A stretch of DNA of 64,000 nt from Denitrificimonas halotolerans (GTDB taxonomy: Bacteria; Pseudomonadota; Gammaproteobacteria; Pseudomonadales; Pseudomonadaceae), in the NCBI RefSeq assembly GCF_034259425.1, contig NZ_JAXIVU010000005.1, forward strand, positions 88,546 through 152,545. Reading direction: 5' to 3'. Made by a program: the position numbers and the translations under genes. Shown piece by piece: positions 45,975 through 54,278 of this stretch. The notes beneath the pieces were generated by a model. That model ran no database searches, was not told where the DNA came from, and was given only the letters and a program-made list of their open reading frames with translations. Each line of letters starts with the position of its first letter. The stretch's first letter is position 1.

Positions 45975-46650
45975 GTTGTCACCAAGTACCACAGAAAGGT
46001 ATTTGTGCTTTTGTATCGAGCAGAGCAAAAGGTTTTAGCTCACCGCAGGGCGGAGGCTAAAGCCGCCAACCGTAAGCTATCTGAAAGCCGTAACTATCAA
46101 AAGCAACGTTTAAAGGTTGCTAAGTTGTAAGAAAAAACAGCCAACTGTCGCAACGACTTCTTGCATAAAACCTCATTTAATCTCATCAAAAAACACGATG
46201 TTATTGTTATTGAGGGTTTGAACGTTAAAGGCATGGTTAAAAATGGGCACTTAGCTAAAGCGGTCAGCGACAGCTCATGGTCACAGTTTGCCACGATGCT
46301 GTGGCCTACAAAGCAGGCTGGTATGGCAAACAGCTCATCAAGCTAGACCGATGGTTTCCGTCTTCTAAAACTTGTTCAGGCTGCGGTCATGTGCTTGATA
46401 AGGGTGAACTCAGCCTTGCCATGCGGCAATGGCAATGTCCAATCTGCAATCGAGTTCTAGATCGTGATTACAACGCCAGCATCAACATCCTCAAGGAAGG
46501 GTTATGCTGCTGGATATCAATGACAGAAACCCTCGGTGTGAGGGAATTAGCTGAGTCAATTTGCATAACCTCTGCTGTGGTGCAGCGCACCCCGTCAAGT
46601 CCGTGCATGACCTAGGCCCACACCACTTCTAAAGTGGCGGGTAGTTCATG
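45975..46650 (+). pseudogene. Decayed tnpA-tnpB element of a second family
   Basis: One frame begins VVTKYHRKVF, which resembles the N-terminus of IS200-type TnpA, and then runs into TnpB sequence (KQRLKVAKL-stop-EKTANCRNDFLHK, IVIEGLNVKGMVKNGHLAKAVSD). A frameshift near 46300 shifts to WYGKQLIKLDRWFPSSKTCSGCG and CPICNRVLDRDYNASINILKEG. At least one stop codon and one frameshift show it is dead. The canonical RuvC-II Glu (IEGLN) is kept, unlike in copies A and B, so this is another tnpB lineage. A CCACTT/AAGTGG hairpin and GGGTAGTTCATG near 46623-46650 form its right end. Confidence 0.75.
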
Positions 46651-46682
46651 GAGCCAATGCGGCAACTACCTAATCCTCTTCG

Positions 46683-46832
46683 ATCCGAAGCGGTTGGAAT
46701 AAGAGAGCGGACGTGCAGTGGGTGCGTTGTTGCCTATGACCGAGATATAAATGAAGTCCAGGAATATTCTCGTGGTAGAACATGGCCCTCTAATAATAGG
46801 AATCCGCTCCTTTAGGCTAAAAAAGGATGTCA
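46683..46832 (+). pseudogene. 3' remnant of a tnpB of the copy A/B family
   Basis: About 150 bp aligning with the last part of copy A: GGTTGGAATAAGAGAGCGG, ACGTGCAGTGGGTG, GAATATTCTCGTGG, then TAGGAATCCGCTCCTTTAGG and AAAAAGGATGTCA at the end. Corresponds to the last zinc knuckle, RuvC-III and right end; frame destroyed. It directly follows the right end of the second-family element. Confidence 0.75.
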
Positions 46833-46980
46833 GTAGATCTTGATGAGCGGCGGTGTATGTAATATATCAAGGATATGACTTTTTTTACTATTACGTCATT
46901 TTTAAAACTATAATTCTTTAGTGCATTTTTTATGAACTTTGTCATAATATGGTATTGTTTTTTGACTAGGTAGTTCTTTT

Positions 46981-47628
46981 ATGCAAAAAGAGTCTCGTAA
47001 AGTTCGTGAGTTTCGTCGTCGTGAGCAGGAAATTTTAGATACTGCGTTGAAATTGTTTCTTGAGCACGGAGAAGATGCAGTTACGGTAGAGTTGATTGCT
47101 GATACTGTAGGCATCGGTAAAGGTACAATTTATAAGCATTTTAAGTCCAAGGCCGAGATCTATTTAAGACTCATGTTGGACTATGAGCGTGAGCTCAATG
47201 AGTTATTTCATTCGGATACTGTTGCCAGTGATAAAGAAGCTTTGTCACGTGCTTATTTCTCATTCCGTATGCGTGACCCGCAGCGTTATCGTCTTTTTGA
47301 TCGTCTCGAGGAGAAGGTTGTAAAAGGCAATCAGGTACCTGAGATGATTGAGCAGCTGCATACAATTCGAGCATCGAATTTTGAGCGTTTAACGCGCTTA
47401 ATTGAAGGGCGGATTGAAGAAGGTAAATTGGAAGATGTACCACCTTATTTCCATTACTGTGCAGCTTGGGCATTGGTGCATGGGGCTGTAGCATTATACC
47501 ACTCGCCGTTTTGGAGTAATGTTTTAGAAGACCAAGATGGTTTTTTTCAATTTTTAATGGACATTGGAGTACGTATGGGTAATAAGCGCGTTAAACGCGA
47601 TGATGCATTGGAAACTGACGAAGAGTAG
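46981..47628 (+). CDS. TetR/AcrR family transcriptional regulator
   Basis: 215 residues: TetR N-terminal helix-turn-helix (EILDTALKLFLEHGEDAVTVELIADTVGIGKGTIYKHFKSKAEIYLRL) and a helical ligand domain. Effector and targets unknown. It is followed within 20 bp by a 39-codon frame and then by a DUF1285 gene, which may form an operon with it. Upstream lie tnpB remnants. Start ATG has weak AGG upstream. Confidence 0.9.
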   Translation: MQKESRKVREFRRREQEILDTALKLFLEHGEDAVTVELIADTVGIGKGTIYKHFKSKAEIYLRLMLDYERELNELFHSDTVASDKEALSRAYFSFRMRDPQRYRLFDRLEEKVVKGNQVPEMIEQLHTIRASNFERLTRLIEGRIEEGKLEDVPPYFHYCAAWALVHGAVALYHSPFWSNVLEDQDGFFQFLMDIGVRMGNKRVKRDDALETDEE

Positions 47629-47645
47629 TTGGTTAACAAAGGTCA

Positions 47646-47765
47646 ATGATGTCTATGCAATACATTGAACCTGTATTTCGTATGCCCTGTGAAATGCTAT
47701 TGCAGCAGGTTACCGAATATCCCGATACAATGTCGTTACGTCGAGAGTGGCAGCGTGGTTTATAA
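47646..47765 (+). CDS. Small open frame, 39 aa
   Basis: Starts MMSMQYIEPVF and ends EWQRGL. It has a good Shine-Dalgarno (AAAGG, about 5 nt upstream) and lies in the 17-72 bp spacing expected of an operon between the TetR and DUF1285 genes. No family recognised; codon content resembles the neighbours. Could be real or chance. Confidence 0.4.
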   Translation: MMSMQYIEPVFRMPCEMLLQQVTEYPDTMSLRREWQRGL

Positions 47766-47837
47766 GTTATTTTAAGCCTGCATATTTTGTGGCTAACGCT
47801 GCTTGATTGGATTGAACCTGCGGATAAGGCCTCTTTT

Positions 47838-48395
47838 ATGCAAAATCTTGAACACGCTGATATCTTGGAGCGCTTAGCACAGACTGCCGAGCGGTTGTCT
47901 TATAACGCGAACTGGAATCCCAGTCATGAGGGGGATAGTGAAATGCGCATTGCCCGGAATGGGCGTTGGTATCATCAAGGTGGTGAAATCAAGCGTGTTG
48001 GTTTAATAAAACTTTTTTCTCGTTTATTGCGTCGTGAAGGTGACCGGTATTTTCTTGTCACACCAGTGGAAAAACTCAGTATTGAGGTTGAAGATGCACC
48101 ATTTGTTTCCATAAATATTGAGTTCCAAGGAGAGGGCGATGAACAAGTAGTCTATGTCACGACTAATTTAGACGATACATTATGTATTGGTGATCAACAT
48201 CCGCTGGTGGTCACTATTGACCCTCAGACCCAAGAACCTTCTCCTTATGTTTCGATCGGTGCTAGTTTATCTGTTCTATTGCAGCGCAGTGATTTTTACC
48301 AGCTCGTTGAGCGTGCTGAAAAACGCGAAATTGATGGTCGAAAAGTACTGGGAGTGTTGAGTCAAGGAAGATTTTATATTTTAGGTGACTACTAA
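47838..48395 (+). CDS. DUF1285 family protein
   Basis: 185 residues with the DUF1285 pattern: EMRIARNGRWYHQGGEIKRVGLIKLFSRLLRREGDRYFLVTPVEK and later PYVSIGASLSVLLQRSDFYQLVE. Function unknown. ATG 47838 is preferred, with AAGG 8 nt upstream; the frame is open 17 codons further but only with a TTG start. Confidence 0.83.
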   Translation: MQNLEHADILERLAQTAERLSYNANWNPSHEGDSEMRIARNGRWYHQGGEIKRVGLIKLFSRLLRREGDRYFLVTPVEKLSIEVEDAPFVSINIEFQGEGDEQVVYVTTNLDDTLCIGDQHPLVVTIDPQTQEPSPYVSIGASLSVLLQRSDFYQLVERAEKREIDGRKVLGVLSQGRFYILGDY

Positions 48396-48418
48396 ACTGC
48401 GGCATAAAACTTGTAATA

Positions 48419-48438
48419 GGGGGGATGCCCCCCATTTC
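48419..48438 (+). terminator. Putative terminator after the DUF1285 gene
   Basis: GGGGGG-ATG-CCCCCC hairpin followed by ATTTCTT. The stem is strong but the T-run is poor. Confidence 0.5.
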
Positions 48439-48473
48439 TTGATCATATACTTATTCTTTGTGTGCAAACTATT

Positions 48474-49406
48474 ATGACTTTGGCATTATCCATTCAGCAA
48501 TTAAGAAAAAGCTATGCGAACGGCTTTGAAGCTTTGAAAGGTGTTGATTTACAAGTTGAAGAGGGTGATTTTTTTGCTTTACTTGGCCCTAACGGAGCGG
48601 GTAAATCGACCACTATTGGTGTGCTTTCTACGTTGGTAACAAAAACCAGTGGCAGTGTGCAAGTTTTTGGACACGATTTAGATACTGACCCCTTATCATT
48701 AAAGCGTTGTATTGGCTTGGTTCCACAGGAATTTAACTTTAACCAGTTTGAGACGGCACAAAATATTCTAACCACCCAAGCAGGCTACTATGGCATTAAG
48801 CTTAAAGAGGCGCGCGCACGTGCCGAAGAGCTACTTAAGCAGCTTGGGTTGTGGGATAAGCGTGATGCTGCTTCACGCATGCTCTCAGGGGGTATGAAGC
48901 GCCGTTTAATGATTGCCCGAGCGTTAATGCATCGTCCACGTTTATTGATTCTAGATGAACCCACTGCTGGTGTGGATATTGAGTTGCGCCGGTCGATGTG
49001 GGAGTACCTGACTGAGTTGAATGAGCAGGGTACAACGATCATTTTAACTACACACTATTTAGAAGAAGCTGAGCAGCTGTGTCGTAATATAGCCATTATT
49101 GATCATGGCACTATCGTAGAACACACTAGCATGCGTGAGCTCTTAAGTAAGTTATCTAAAGAAACTTTTTTGCTTGACCTTAAACATACCCAAACCCAAG
49201 CCCCACTATTAGAGGGGTATCCTGCAGAGTTGATAGATGAATGCACTTTAGAAGTGCAAGTTGAGAAGGAACGTGGTTTGACAGATTTGTTTAATCAGCT
49301 CTCGGCGCAAGATGTAGAAGTATTGAGCTTACGTAATAAAAGTAACCGATTGGAGGAGCTTTTTGTGTCTTTGGTAGAGAAAAATTTGCAAGGTAGTCAA
49401 GTATGA
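48474..49406 (+). CDS. yadG: ABC-2 type transporter ATPase (YadG)
   Basis: 310 residues: Walker A GPNGAGKSTTIG, signature LSGGMKRRLMIARAL, Walker B LLILDEPTAGVD, H-loop TTHYLEEAEQ, and a C-terminal extension. Works with YadH; substrate unknown. The start ATG gives MTLALSIQQLRKSYANG, as in the family; a GTG 12 bp upstream is possible. Confidence 0.92.
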   Translation: MTLALSIQQLRKSYANGFEALKGVDLQVEEGDFFALLGPNGAGKSTTIGVLSTLVTKTSGSVQVFGHDLDTDPLSLKRCIGLVPQEFNFNQFETAQNILTTQAGYYGIKLKEARARAEELLKQLGLWDKRDAASRMLSGGMKRRLMIARALMHRPRLLILDEPTAGVDIELRRSMWEYLTELNEQGTTIILTTHYLEEAEQLCRNIAIIDHGTIVEHTSMRELLSKLSKETFLLDLKHTQTQAPLLEGYPAELIDECTLEVQVEKERGLTDLFNQLSAQDVEVLSLRNKSNRLEELFVSLVEKNLQGSQV

Positions 49407-50182
49407 GTTACGAAATCAAGTCAAACTTAGTCGCCTTACAAACTATTGTTTACCGTGAGGCACGTCGTTTCTTGCGCATTTGGCCGCAAACGTTATTACC
49501 ACCGGCGATCACCATGGTTTTGTATTTTGTGATTTTCGGTAACCTGATTGGTAGTCAAATTGGTGATATGCATGGTTTCACTTACATGCAGTATATTGTA
49601 CCGGGTTTAATCATGATGTCGGTGATCACTAACTCGTACAGTAATGTGGTATCCAGCTTCTTCAGCGCTAAATTTCAACACTTTATTGAAGAATTGATGG
49701 TATCTCCAGTATCGCCTCATACAATTTTAATTGGTTACGTCCTTGGGGGGATTTTACGTGGTTTAGGGGTGGCTGCGATTGTGTCGGTGTTATCACTATT
49801 CTTTACCGACTTACAGATTCATAATTTGGCGATTACTGTGGTGGTGATTGTTTTCACTTCGGCAGTTTTTGCTTTAGGTGGTTTTTTAAACGCTATTTTT
49901 GCCCGCAATTTTGATGATATCTCTATTATTCCAGCTTTTGTACTGACGCCTTTGACCTATTTAGGTGGTGTGTTTTACTCAGTGGATATGTTAGGGCCAT
50001 TTTGGAAAACCTTATCTTTAGCAAACCCTATTCTGCATATGGTGAATGCATTCCGCTATGGCATTTTGGGTATTTCTGATATTGATATTAGTACTGCCAT
50101 TGGTTTGATGTTACTCACTACATTGATTCTTTACACTGTATGTGTGCGCTTATTAATTTCAGGTCGAGGCATGCGAACTTAA
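49403..50182 (+). CDS. yadH: ABC-2 type transporter permease (YadH)
   Basis: 259 residues, six membrane helices. FLRIWPQTLLPPAITMVLYFVIFGNLIGSQIGDMHGF matches YadH closely. ATG overlaps the yadG stop by 4 bp. Confidence 0.93.
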   Translation: MSYEIKSNLVALQTIVYREARRFLRIWPQTLLPPAITMVLYFVIFGNLIGSQIGDMHGFTYMQYIVPGLIMMSVITNSYSNVVSSFFSAKFQHFIEELMVSPVSPHTILIGYVLGGILRGLGVAAIVSVLSLFFTDLQIHNLAITVVVIVFTSAVFALGGFLNAIFARNFDDISIIPAFVLTPLTYLGGVFYSVDMLGPFWKTLSLANPILHMVNAFRYGILGISDIDISTAIGLMLLTTLILYTVCVRLLISGRGMRT

Positions 50183-50220
50183 AGCTGTGAGAGCGGCTTA
50201 GATGGTTAAGGAAGTATTCC

Positions 50221-50232
50221 GTGCAAGATTAT
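50221..50232 (+). pseudogene. First four codons of the interrupted glycosylase gene
   Basis: AAGGAAG (50208-50214), 6 nt, then GTG CAA GAT TAT. Joined directly to CAGTGGTTGCTAGAG at 51444 it restores an open frame (MQDYQWLLEYG). The element between them is tnpB copy A. Confidence 0.8.
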
Positions 50233-50361
50233 CAAAGTCGCGTAAGACCTCGTACTTTTAGTGCGGAGATGGATAGCGAGGGCTACGTAAGCAGCCCCTT
50301 AACCCCTTAACTGGCTGCTAAAGTCTTTGCAGTATAGGTTGGCACTGGTATTGTATACAGT

Positions 50362-51426
50362 ATGATAAAGCACACCAAAACATTAAAAGTCCGAGTACGA
50401 GACAGGCATACGCCACTGCTAAATCGCATGGCTCGCAGCGTCAATTTCGTTTGGAACTTTGTTAATGAATTAAGTCAACGCTCGATTAAAGAGCGTGGTG
50501 TGTTTTTGTCTGCGTATGATATGCATCCCTACATTAAGGGCGCAGGTAAAGAGCTTGGCCTGCACAGCCAAACCTTACAGTGCATTGCAGGTGAGTATGT
50601 CACACGCCGCAAGCAGTTTAAGAAGGTGCGGCTGAACTGGCGCAAATCAGGTGGTGTACGCCGCTCACTGGGCTGGATACCCGTCAATACAGGTGCAGCT
50701 CAATGGAAAAACGGGCAGATCTACCATAATGGTCACTACTTCAAGGTGTGGGACAGTTACGGCCTGAGCCAATATAAATTCCGCTCTGGTAGCTTCAACG
50801 AAGATGCCCGTGGCCGCTGGTACTTCAATGTTGTGGTTGATATGGAGGTCGAACCAAGCCAAGGCCAAGACCGTGTCGGTATTGACCTGGGTTTGAGCGA
50901 CACTGCCACCTGCTCGGACGGCACCAAGCTGGAATCGGGCCGCTTCTATCGTGGCCTCGAGGAAAAGCTAGCCATAGCGCAACGTGCCAGAAATAAAACC
51001 CAAGTCAAAACCATTCATGCGAAAATCGCTAACCGTAGAAAAGACACATTGCACAAGTTCAGCCGTAAGCTGGTCAATCGCTGCGGTGAAATCTATGCGG
51101 GCAACGTCAGTAGCTTAAAACTCGTTAAAACCACGATGGCCAAGTCAGTGTTGGACGCTGGCTGGGGCCAATTAAAAACAATGCTGGGCTATAAATGCGC
51201 TCACGCAGGCATTGTTTTTAAGGAAGTTGACGAGGCATACACCACCCAAACCTGTTCGAGTTGCGGCAGTTTGCCCGAGTCGAGGCCGAAAGGTATCGCA
51301 GGACTTGGAATAAGAGAATGGACGTGCAGTGGGTGTGGTGTCACCCACGATCGCGATATCAACGCGGCACGTAACATTCTCGCGGCTGGGCATGGTCGTC
51401 TAGCGGTAGGAATCACCGTCCTTTAG
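50362..51426 (+). CDS. tnpB: TnpB-family RNA-guided nuclease homologue, copy A
   Basis: 354 residues. An N-terminal helical/WED-like part (about 1-165) precedes a RuvC core: RuvC-I GIDLGLSDTATCSDG (D175), RuvC-II EIYAGNVSSLKLVKT, a zinc finger CSSC (C298, C301) with C322 and C325, and RuvC-III HDRDINAARNI (D332). In a gap-free alignment with the IEGLNVKGMVKN motif of the tnpB at 46200, the canonical RuvC-II Glu is G247. E288 or E291 (FKEVDEAY) might substitute. TnpBs normally cut DNA guided by an omegaRNA read from the element's 3' end; activity here is uncertain. No Shine-Dalgarno precedes the ATG. Confidence 0.88.
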   Translation: MIKHTKTLKVRVRDRHTPLLNRMARSVNFVWNFVNELSQRSIKERGVFLSAYDMHPYIKGAGKELGLHSQTLQCIAGEYVTRRKQFKKVRLNWRKSGGVRRSLGWIPVNTGAAQWKNGQIYHNGHYFKVWDSYGLSQYKFRSGSFNEDARGRWYFNVVVDMEVEPSQGQDRVGIDLGLSDTATCSDGTKLESGRFYRGLEEKLAIAQRARNKTQVKTIHAKIANRRKDTLHKFSRKLVNRCGEIYAGNVSSLKLVKTTMAKSVLDAGWGQLKTMLGYKCAHAGIVFKEVDEAYTTQTCSSCGSLPESRPKGIAGLGIREWTCSGCGVTHDRDINAARNILAAGHGRLAVGITVL

Positions 51427-51443
51427 GTCGGGGAGGATGTCAA
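51290..51443 (+). ncRNA. Predicted omegaRNA scaffold of copy A
   Basis: In IS200/IS605 elements the guide RNA overlaps the tnpB 3' end and ends at the right end, with the guide taken from the flank. Here the scaffold would end at 51443 and the guide would begin CAGTGGTTGCTAGAG. The 5' limit is arbitrary. The region is the part best kept among the decayed copies. Confidence 0.45.
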
Positions 51444-51449
51444 CAGTGG

Positions 51450-52103
51450 TTGCTAGAGTATGGAGTCAATCGTTTTGGTTCACTGGAGGCTTTAGAAGCA
51501 CAGTTACCTGTGCCAGCAACAGATGAACAGTTACTCGGGGTGAGTGATGATCGCTACCTTTCGCTGCTTTCGCGACGCGTGTTTCGTGCGGGGCTGCGGC
51601 ATAGTGTAGTGGATGCGAAATGGCCTATTTTTGAAGAGGTTTTTTGGCATTTTGACCCTGATAAGGTGGTGTTGTTAAGTGCTGAACACATTGAGCGATT
51701 GATGCAAGATACACGCATTATTCGTCATTTAGGTAAGCTCAAAAGCGTACCAAGAAATGCTCAAATGGTGTTAGATGTCCGTCGTGAATATGGCAGTTTT
51801 GGTGCTTTTTTAGCGCAGTGGCCTGTGGAAGATATTGTTGGATTGTGGCGCGCTATTGCTCGGCAAGGCTATCAGCTTGGCGGCTTATCGGCGCCTCGGT
51901 TTTTACGCATGGCCGGTAAGGATACTTTTGTGCTGACACAGGATGTGGTCGCGGCGCTTATTGCGCAGGGGGTAGTCGTGAAACAACCCACGAGTCAGCG
52001 TGATTTGGCTGTTGTACAAGCGTTTTTTAATGAATGGCGAGAGCAAAGTGGTCGCCCTTTGTGCCAACTGTCCATGATGCTCGCTTTGACGGTGAATCAC
52101 TAG
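51450..52103 (+). CDS. DNA-3-methyladenine glycosylase I family protein, 5' end displaced by tnpB copy A
   Basis: 217 residues of the alkyl-adenine glycosylase family I type (RRVFRAGLRHSVVDAKWPIFEEVFWHFDP; RIIRHLGKLKSVPRNAQ), a base-excision repair enzyme for 3-methyladenine; family assignment from memory. The normal start was GTG at 50221, now 1.2 kb away. The remaining frame opens at CAG 51444; TTG 51450 is the first possible start and has GGGGAGGA from the IS right end 12 nt upstream. The product would lack only six residues, so it may still be made. Otherwise it is a pseudogene. Confidence 0.7.
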   Translation: MLEYGVNRFGSLEALEAQLPVPATDEQLLGVSDDRYLSLLSRRVFRAGLRHSVVDAKWPIFEEVFWHFDPDKVVLLSAEHIERLMQDTRIIRHLGKLKSVPRNAQMVLDVRREYGSFGAFLAQWPVEDIVGLWRAIARQGYQLGGLSAPRFLRMAGKDTFVLTQDVVAALIAQGVVVKQPTSQRDLAVVQAFFNEWREQSGRPLCQLSMMLALTVNH

Positions 52104-52191
52104 AAAAGTCACAGAAGAGCGTCAATAAGTTTGCACTTTTTCGCGATGCAAGGCATATTGCTCGCCTCATTACACAAAGCCCTTTGTAGTT

Positions 52192-52854
52192 ATGTCTAAA
52201 ATAATCCGAATTATTGCTTGCAGCATCAGCTGCTTGACGTTGGTTTCTTGTGCCAACCTCAGTACAGAGTTGCGTCAAAATAACTCAGTAAAGCACCAGC
52301 AACTTGAACTTAATTCACGTCAGCTTGTTGCGGTCTTAGAACGATTTGAAGAGGCGCAACAAGCTGCATCTGATATCAATGAGTTCAGTATACGTGAGTA
52401 TCATTTGCCAGCTCTGAGTGACAGCTTAATTAAACGCGGTAAAGCTTTAGTGGGCACACCTTATTTGTACGGTGGCAGCAATGTTAACACTGGTTTTGAT
52501 TGCAGTGGTTTTGTTGGGCATGTGTTCAAAGAAGAGCTTGGTATTGAGTTACCGCGCACTACTGCACAGTTAATCCAGATGGATGCACCAGTGATTGCTC
52601 GCTCTGATTTAGAGCCAGGGGATTTGATCTTGTTTAATAATCAAGGTCGTGGCCGCGTTAGTCATGTGGGGATTTATATGGGGAATGACCAATTCATTCA
52701 CTCATCTAGCCGTCGCAGTGGTGGTGTGCGCATTGATAAACTCAGCAATCGCTATTGGAATGCCAGTTATTTGCAGGCCAAACGTGTCTTAACAGAAGAA
52801 CAGATTATCCCTGCTATCGAGAGTGGGCAGCTGCTGTCTCGAGTAAGTCAGTAA
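52192..52854 (+). CDS. NlpC/P60 family lipoprotein endopeptidase
   Basis: 220 residues: lipoprotein signal with lipobox LVSC (Cys 20), a linker, and an NlpC/P60 cysteine peptidase domain with GFDCSGFVGHVF (nucleophile), VSHVGIYMGND and FIHSSS (His residues). Probably cleaves peptidoglycan peptide cross-bridges at the outer membrane, similar to Spr/MepS. Followed by a strong terminator. Confidence 0.92.
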   Translation: MSKIIRIIACSISCLTLVSCANLSTELRQNNSVKHQQLELNSRQLVAVLERFEEAQQAASDINEFSIREYHLPALSDSLIKRGKALVGTPYLYGGSNVNTGFDCSGFVGHVFKEELGIELPRTTAQLIQMDAPVIARSDLEPGDLILFNNQGRGRVSHVGIYMGNDQFIHSSSRRSGGVRIDKLSNRYWNASYLQAKRVLTEEQIIPAIESGQLLSRVSQ

Positions 52855-52870
52855 ATTTACAGTTCAAATA

Positions 52871-52907
52871 AAATACCGCTTGGCATGATGCCTTGCGGTA
52901 TTTTTTT
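52871..52907. terminator. Terminator between the NlpC/P60 gene and trpB
   Basis: AAATACCGC...GCGGTATTT stem with a nested GGCA/TGCC, followed by T residues. The A-rich 5' side suggests it may also serve trpB on the minus strand. Confidence 0.88.
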
Positions 52908-52925
52908 AAAGCTTCAGAGCTGAAA

Positions 52926-54128
52926 TTATAGATTGAGTAAGTTTGCTACATAATCAGCGTCTTTATCGCCGCGACCAGATAGGTTCACCAAAATAATTTG
53001 TTCTGGAGTGAGCGTAGGGGCTGTACGTATAGCCCAGGCTACAGCATGCGAACTTTCCAGAGCGGGGATGATGCCTTCTACACGTGATAGGCGCATAAAG
53101 GCATCTAGGCAGTCTTGATCGGTTACATTGTCATACTGCACACGACCAATATCTTTTAAGTAACTATGTTGTGGGCCTACACCTGGATAATCTAATCCAG
53201 AAGCGATGGAATGAACCGGAGCTGGGTTACCGTCATCATCTTCTAGAACATAACAGGCCATTCCATGTAGCTGGCCAGGTTTGCCTTTAGTTAAGGTGGC
53301 AGAATGGCGTTGTGTGTCTAAACCTTCACCGCCGGGTTCGACACCCACCAATTGCACATTTTTGTCATTTAAAAAAGCAGTAAACATTCCAATGGCATTA
53401 GAACCGCCACCGACACAGGCTGTAACATAGTCTGGGAGGCGGTTATGGCGTGTCAGCATTTGTTCGCGTGCCTCTTTACCAATAATGGACTGAAAGTCAC
53501 GGACCATTTTAGGGAAAGGGTGTGGGCCAACGACAGAACCAATGGCGTAAATAAAGTCTTCAGGGTTTTTAAGGTATTCTTCAAAAGCACTGTCGACGGC
53601 TTCTTTAAGGGTGGCAGCACCGGCAGTGACGGGTACAATTTTGCAACCTAAGATTTTCATCTTAACCACGTTAGGATGTTCTTTCTCAATGTCTGATTGC
53701 CCCATATGGATTTCACAAGGAATACCAACAAGGGCGCAGGCTGTTGCTAAAGCAACACCGTGTTGTCCGGCACCTGTTTCTGCAATAACCTTCTTTTTAC
53801 CCATAAACTTAGCAAGTAACGCTTCGCCAAGGCAGTGATTAATTTTGTGGGCACCGGTATGATTTAAATCTTCGCGTTTCAAATAAATTTGTGCACCGCC
53901 AAGCTGCTCACTGAGGCGGCGAGCGTGAAAAATCGGGCTTGGGCGTCCAACATAATCGGCAAATAAACTCGCCAACTCAGCTTGAAACTCTGGGCATGCA
54001 CAGATTTCCTCATAGGATGCATTGATATCATCCATGACTTTTTTGAGGTGCTCAGGAACATATTGGCCACCGTAAGGACCAAAGTAGCCTTGGGCGTCGG
54101 GCATGGCAGCAAAAGAATCAGTGCTCAT
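52926..54128 (-). CDS. trpB: Tryptophan synthase beta chain, solitary
   Basis: PLP enzyme joining indole and serine. 400 residues with the PLP Lys in HTGAHKINHCLG, the phosphate loop CVGGGSNAIGMF, GQHGVALATA and LVNLSGRGDKD. The N-terminus PDAQGYFGPYGGQYVPEHLKKV differs from the TrpB I recall for Pseudomonas. No trpA or trpI is nearby, so it may be a second TrpB or have been acquired. The start at MSTDSF has AAGGA 11 nt upstream; ATGs further up are possible. Confidence 0.92.
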   Translation of the reverse strand: MSTDSFAAMPDAQGYFGPYGGQYVPEHLKKVMDDINASYEEICACPEFQAELASLFADYVGRPSPIFHARRLSEQLGGAQIYLKREDLNHTGAHKINHCLGEALLAKFMGKKKVIAETGAGQHGVALATACALVGIPCEIHMGQSDIEKEHPNVVKMKILGCKIVPVTAGAATLKEAVDSAFEEYLKNPEDFIYAIGSVVGPHPFPKMVRDFQSIIGKEAREQMLTRHNRLPDYVTACVGGGSNAIGMFTAFLNDKNVQLVGVEPGGEGLDTQRHSATLTKGKPGQLHGMACYVLEDDDGNPAPVHSIASGLDYPGVGPQHSYLKDIGRVQYDNVTDQDCLDAFMRLSRVEGIIPALESSHAVAWAIRTAPTLTPEQIILVNLSGRGDKDADYVANLLNL

Positions 54129-54278
54129 CGGTAAGTTCATCCTTAAGAACAGAGGCAAAATATGCCGTAAACAATAGATTTTGCGCCGCGATGAGCGCCA
54201 TTTAGAGATGCAGTTTAATGCAAAATATTTGATTTTGCAGCGCGCAGAAACGATTTTTGAAAGGGGAAAGCGGCATTG

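Larger units (their letters stand above)
50233..51443 (+). mobile_element. IS200/IS605-type (IS1341-like) tnpB element, copy A
   Basis: 1211-bp element. The left end starts CAAAGTCGCGTAAG right after TTAT (50229-50232); the right end is GGGGAGGATGTCAA. Boundaries are fixed by the in-frame reconstruction of the interrupted gene. The left end contains a subterminal hairpin GCAGCC / GGCTGC (50291-50296 with 50313-50318), the right end a CCGTCCTTTAGGTCGG hairpin whose loop carries the tnpB stop. No tnpA is present, so mobility would need a transposase in trans. No target duplication, as expected for the family. Confidence 0.88.
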
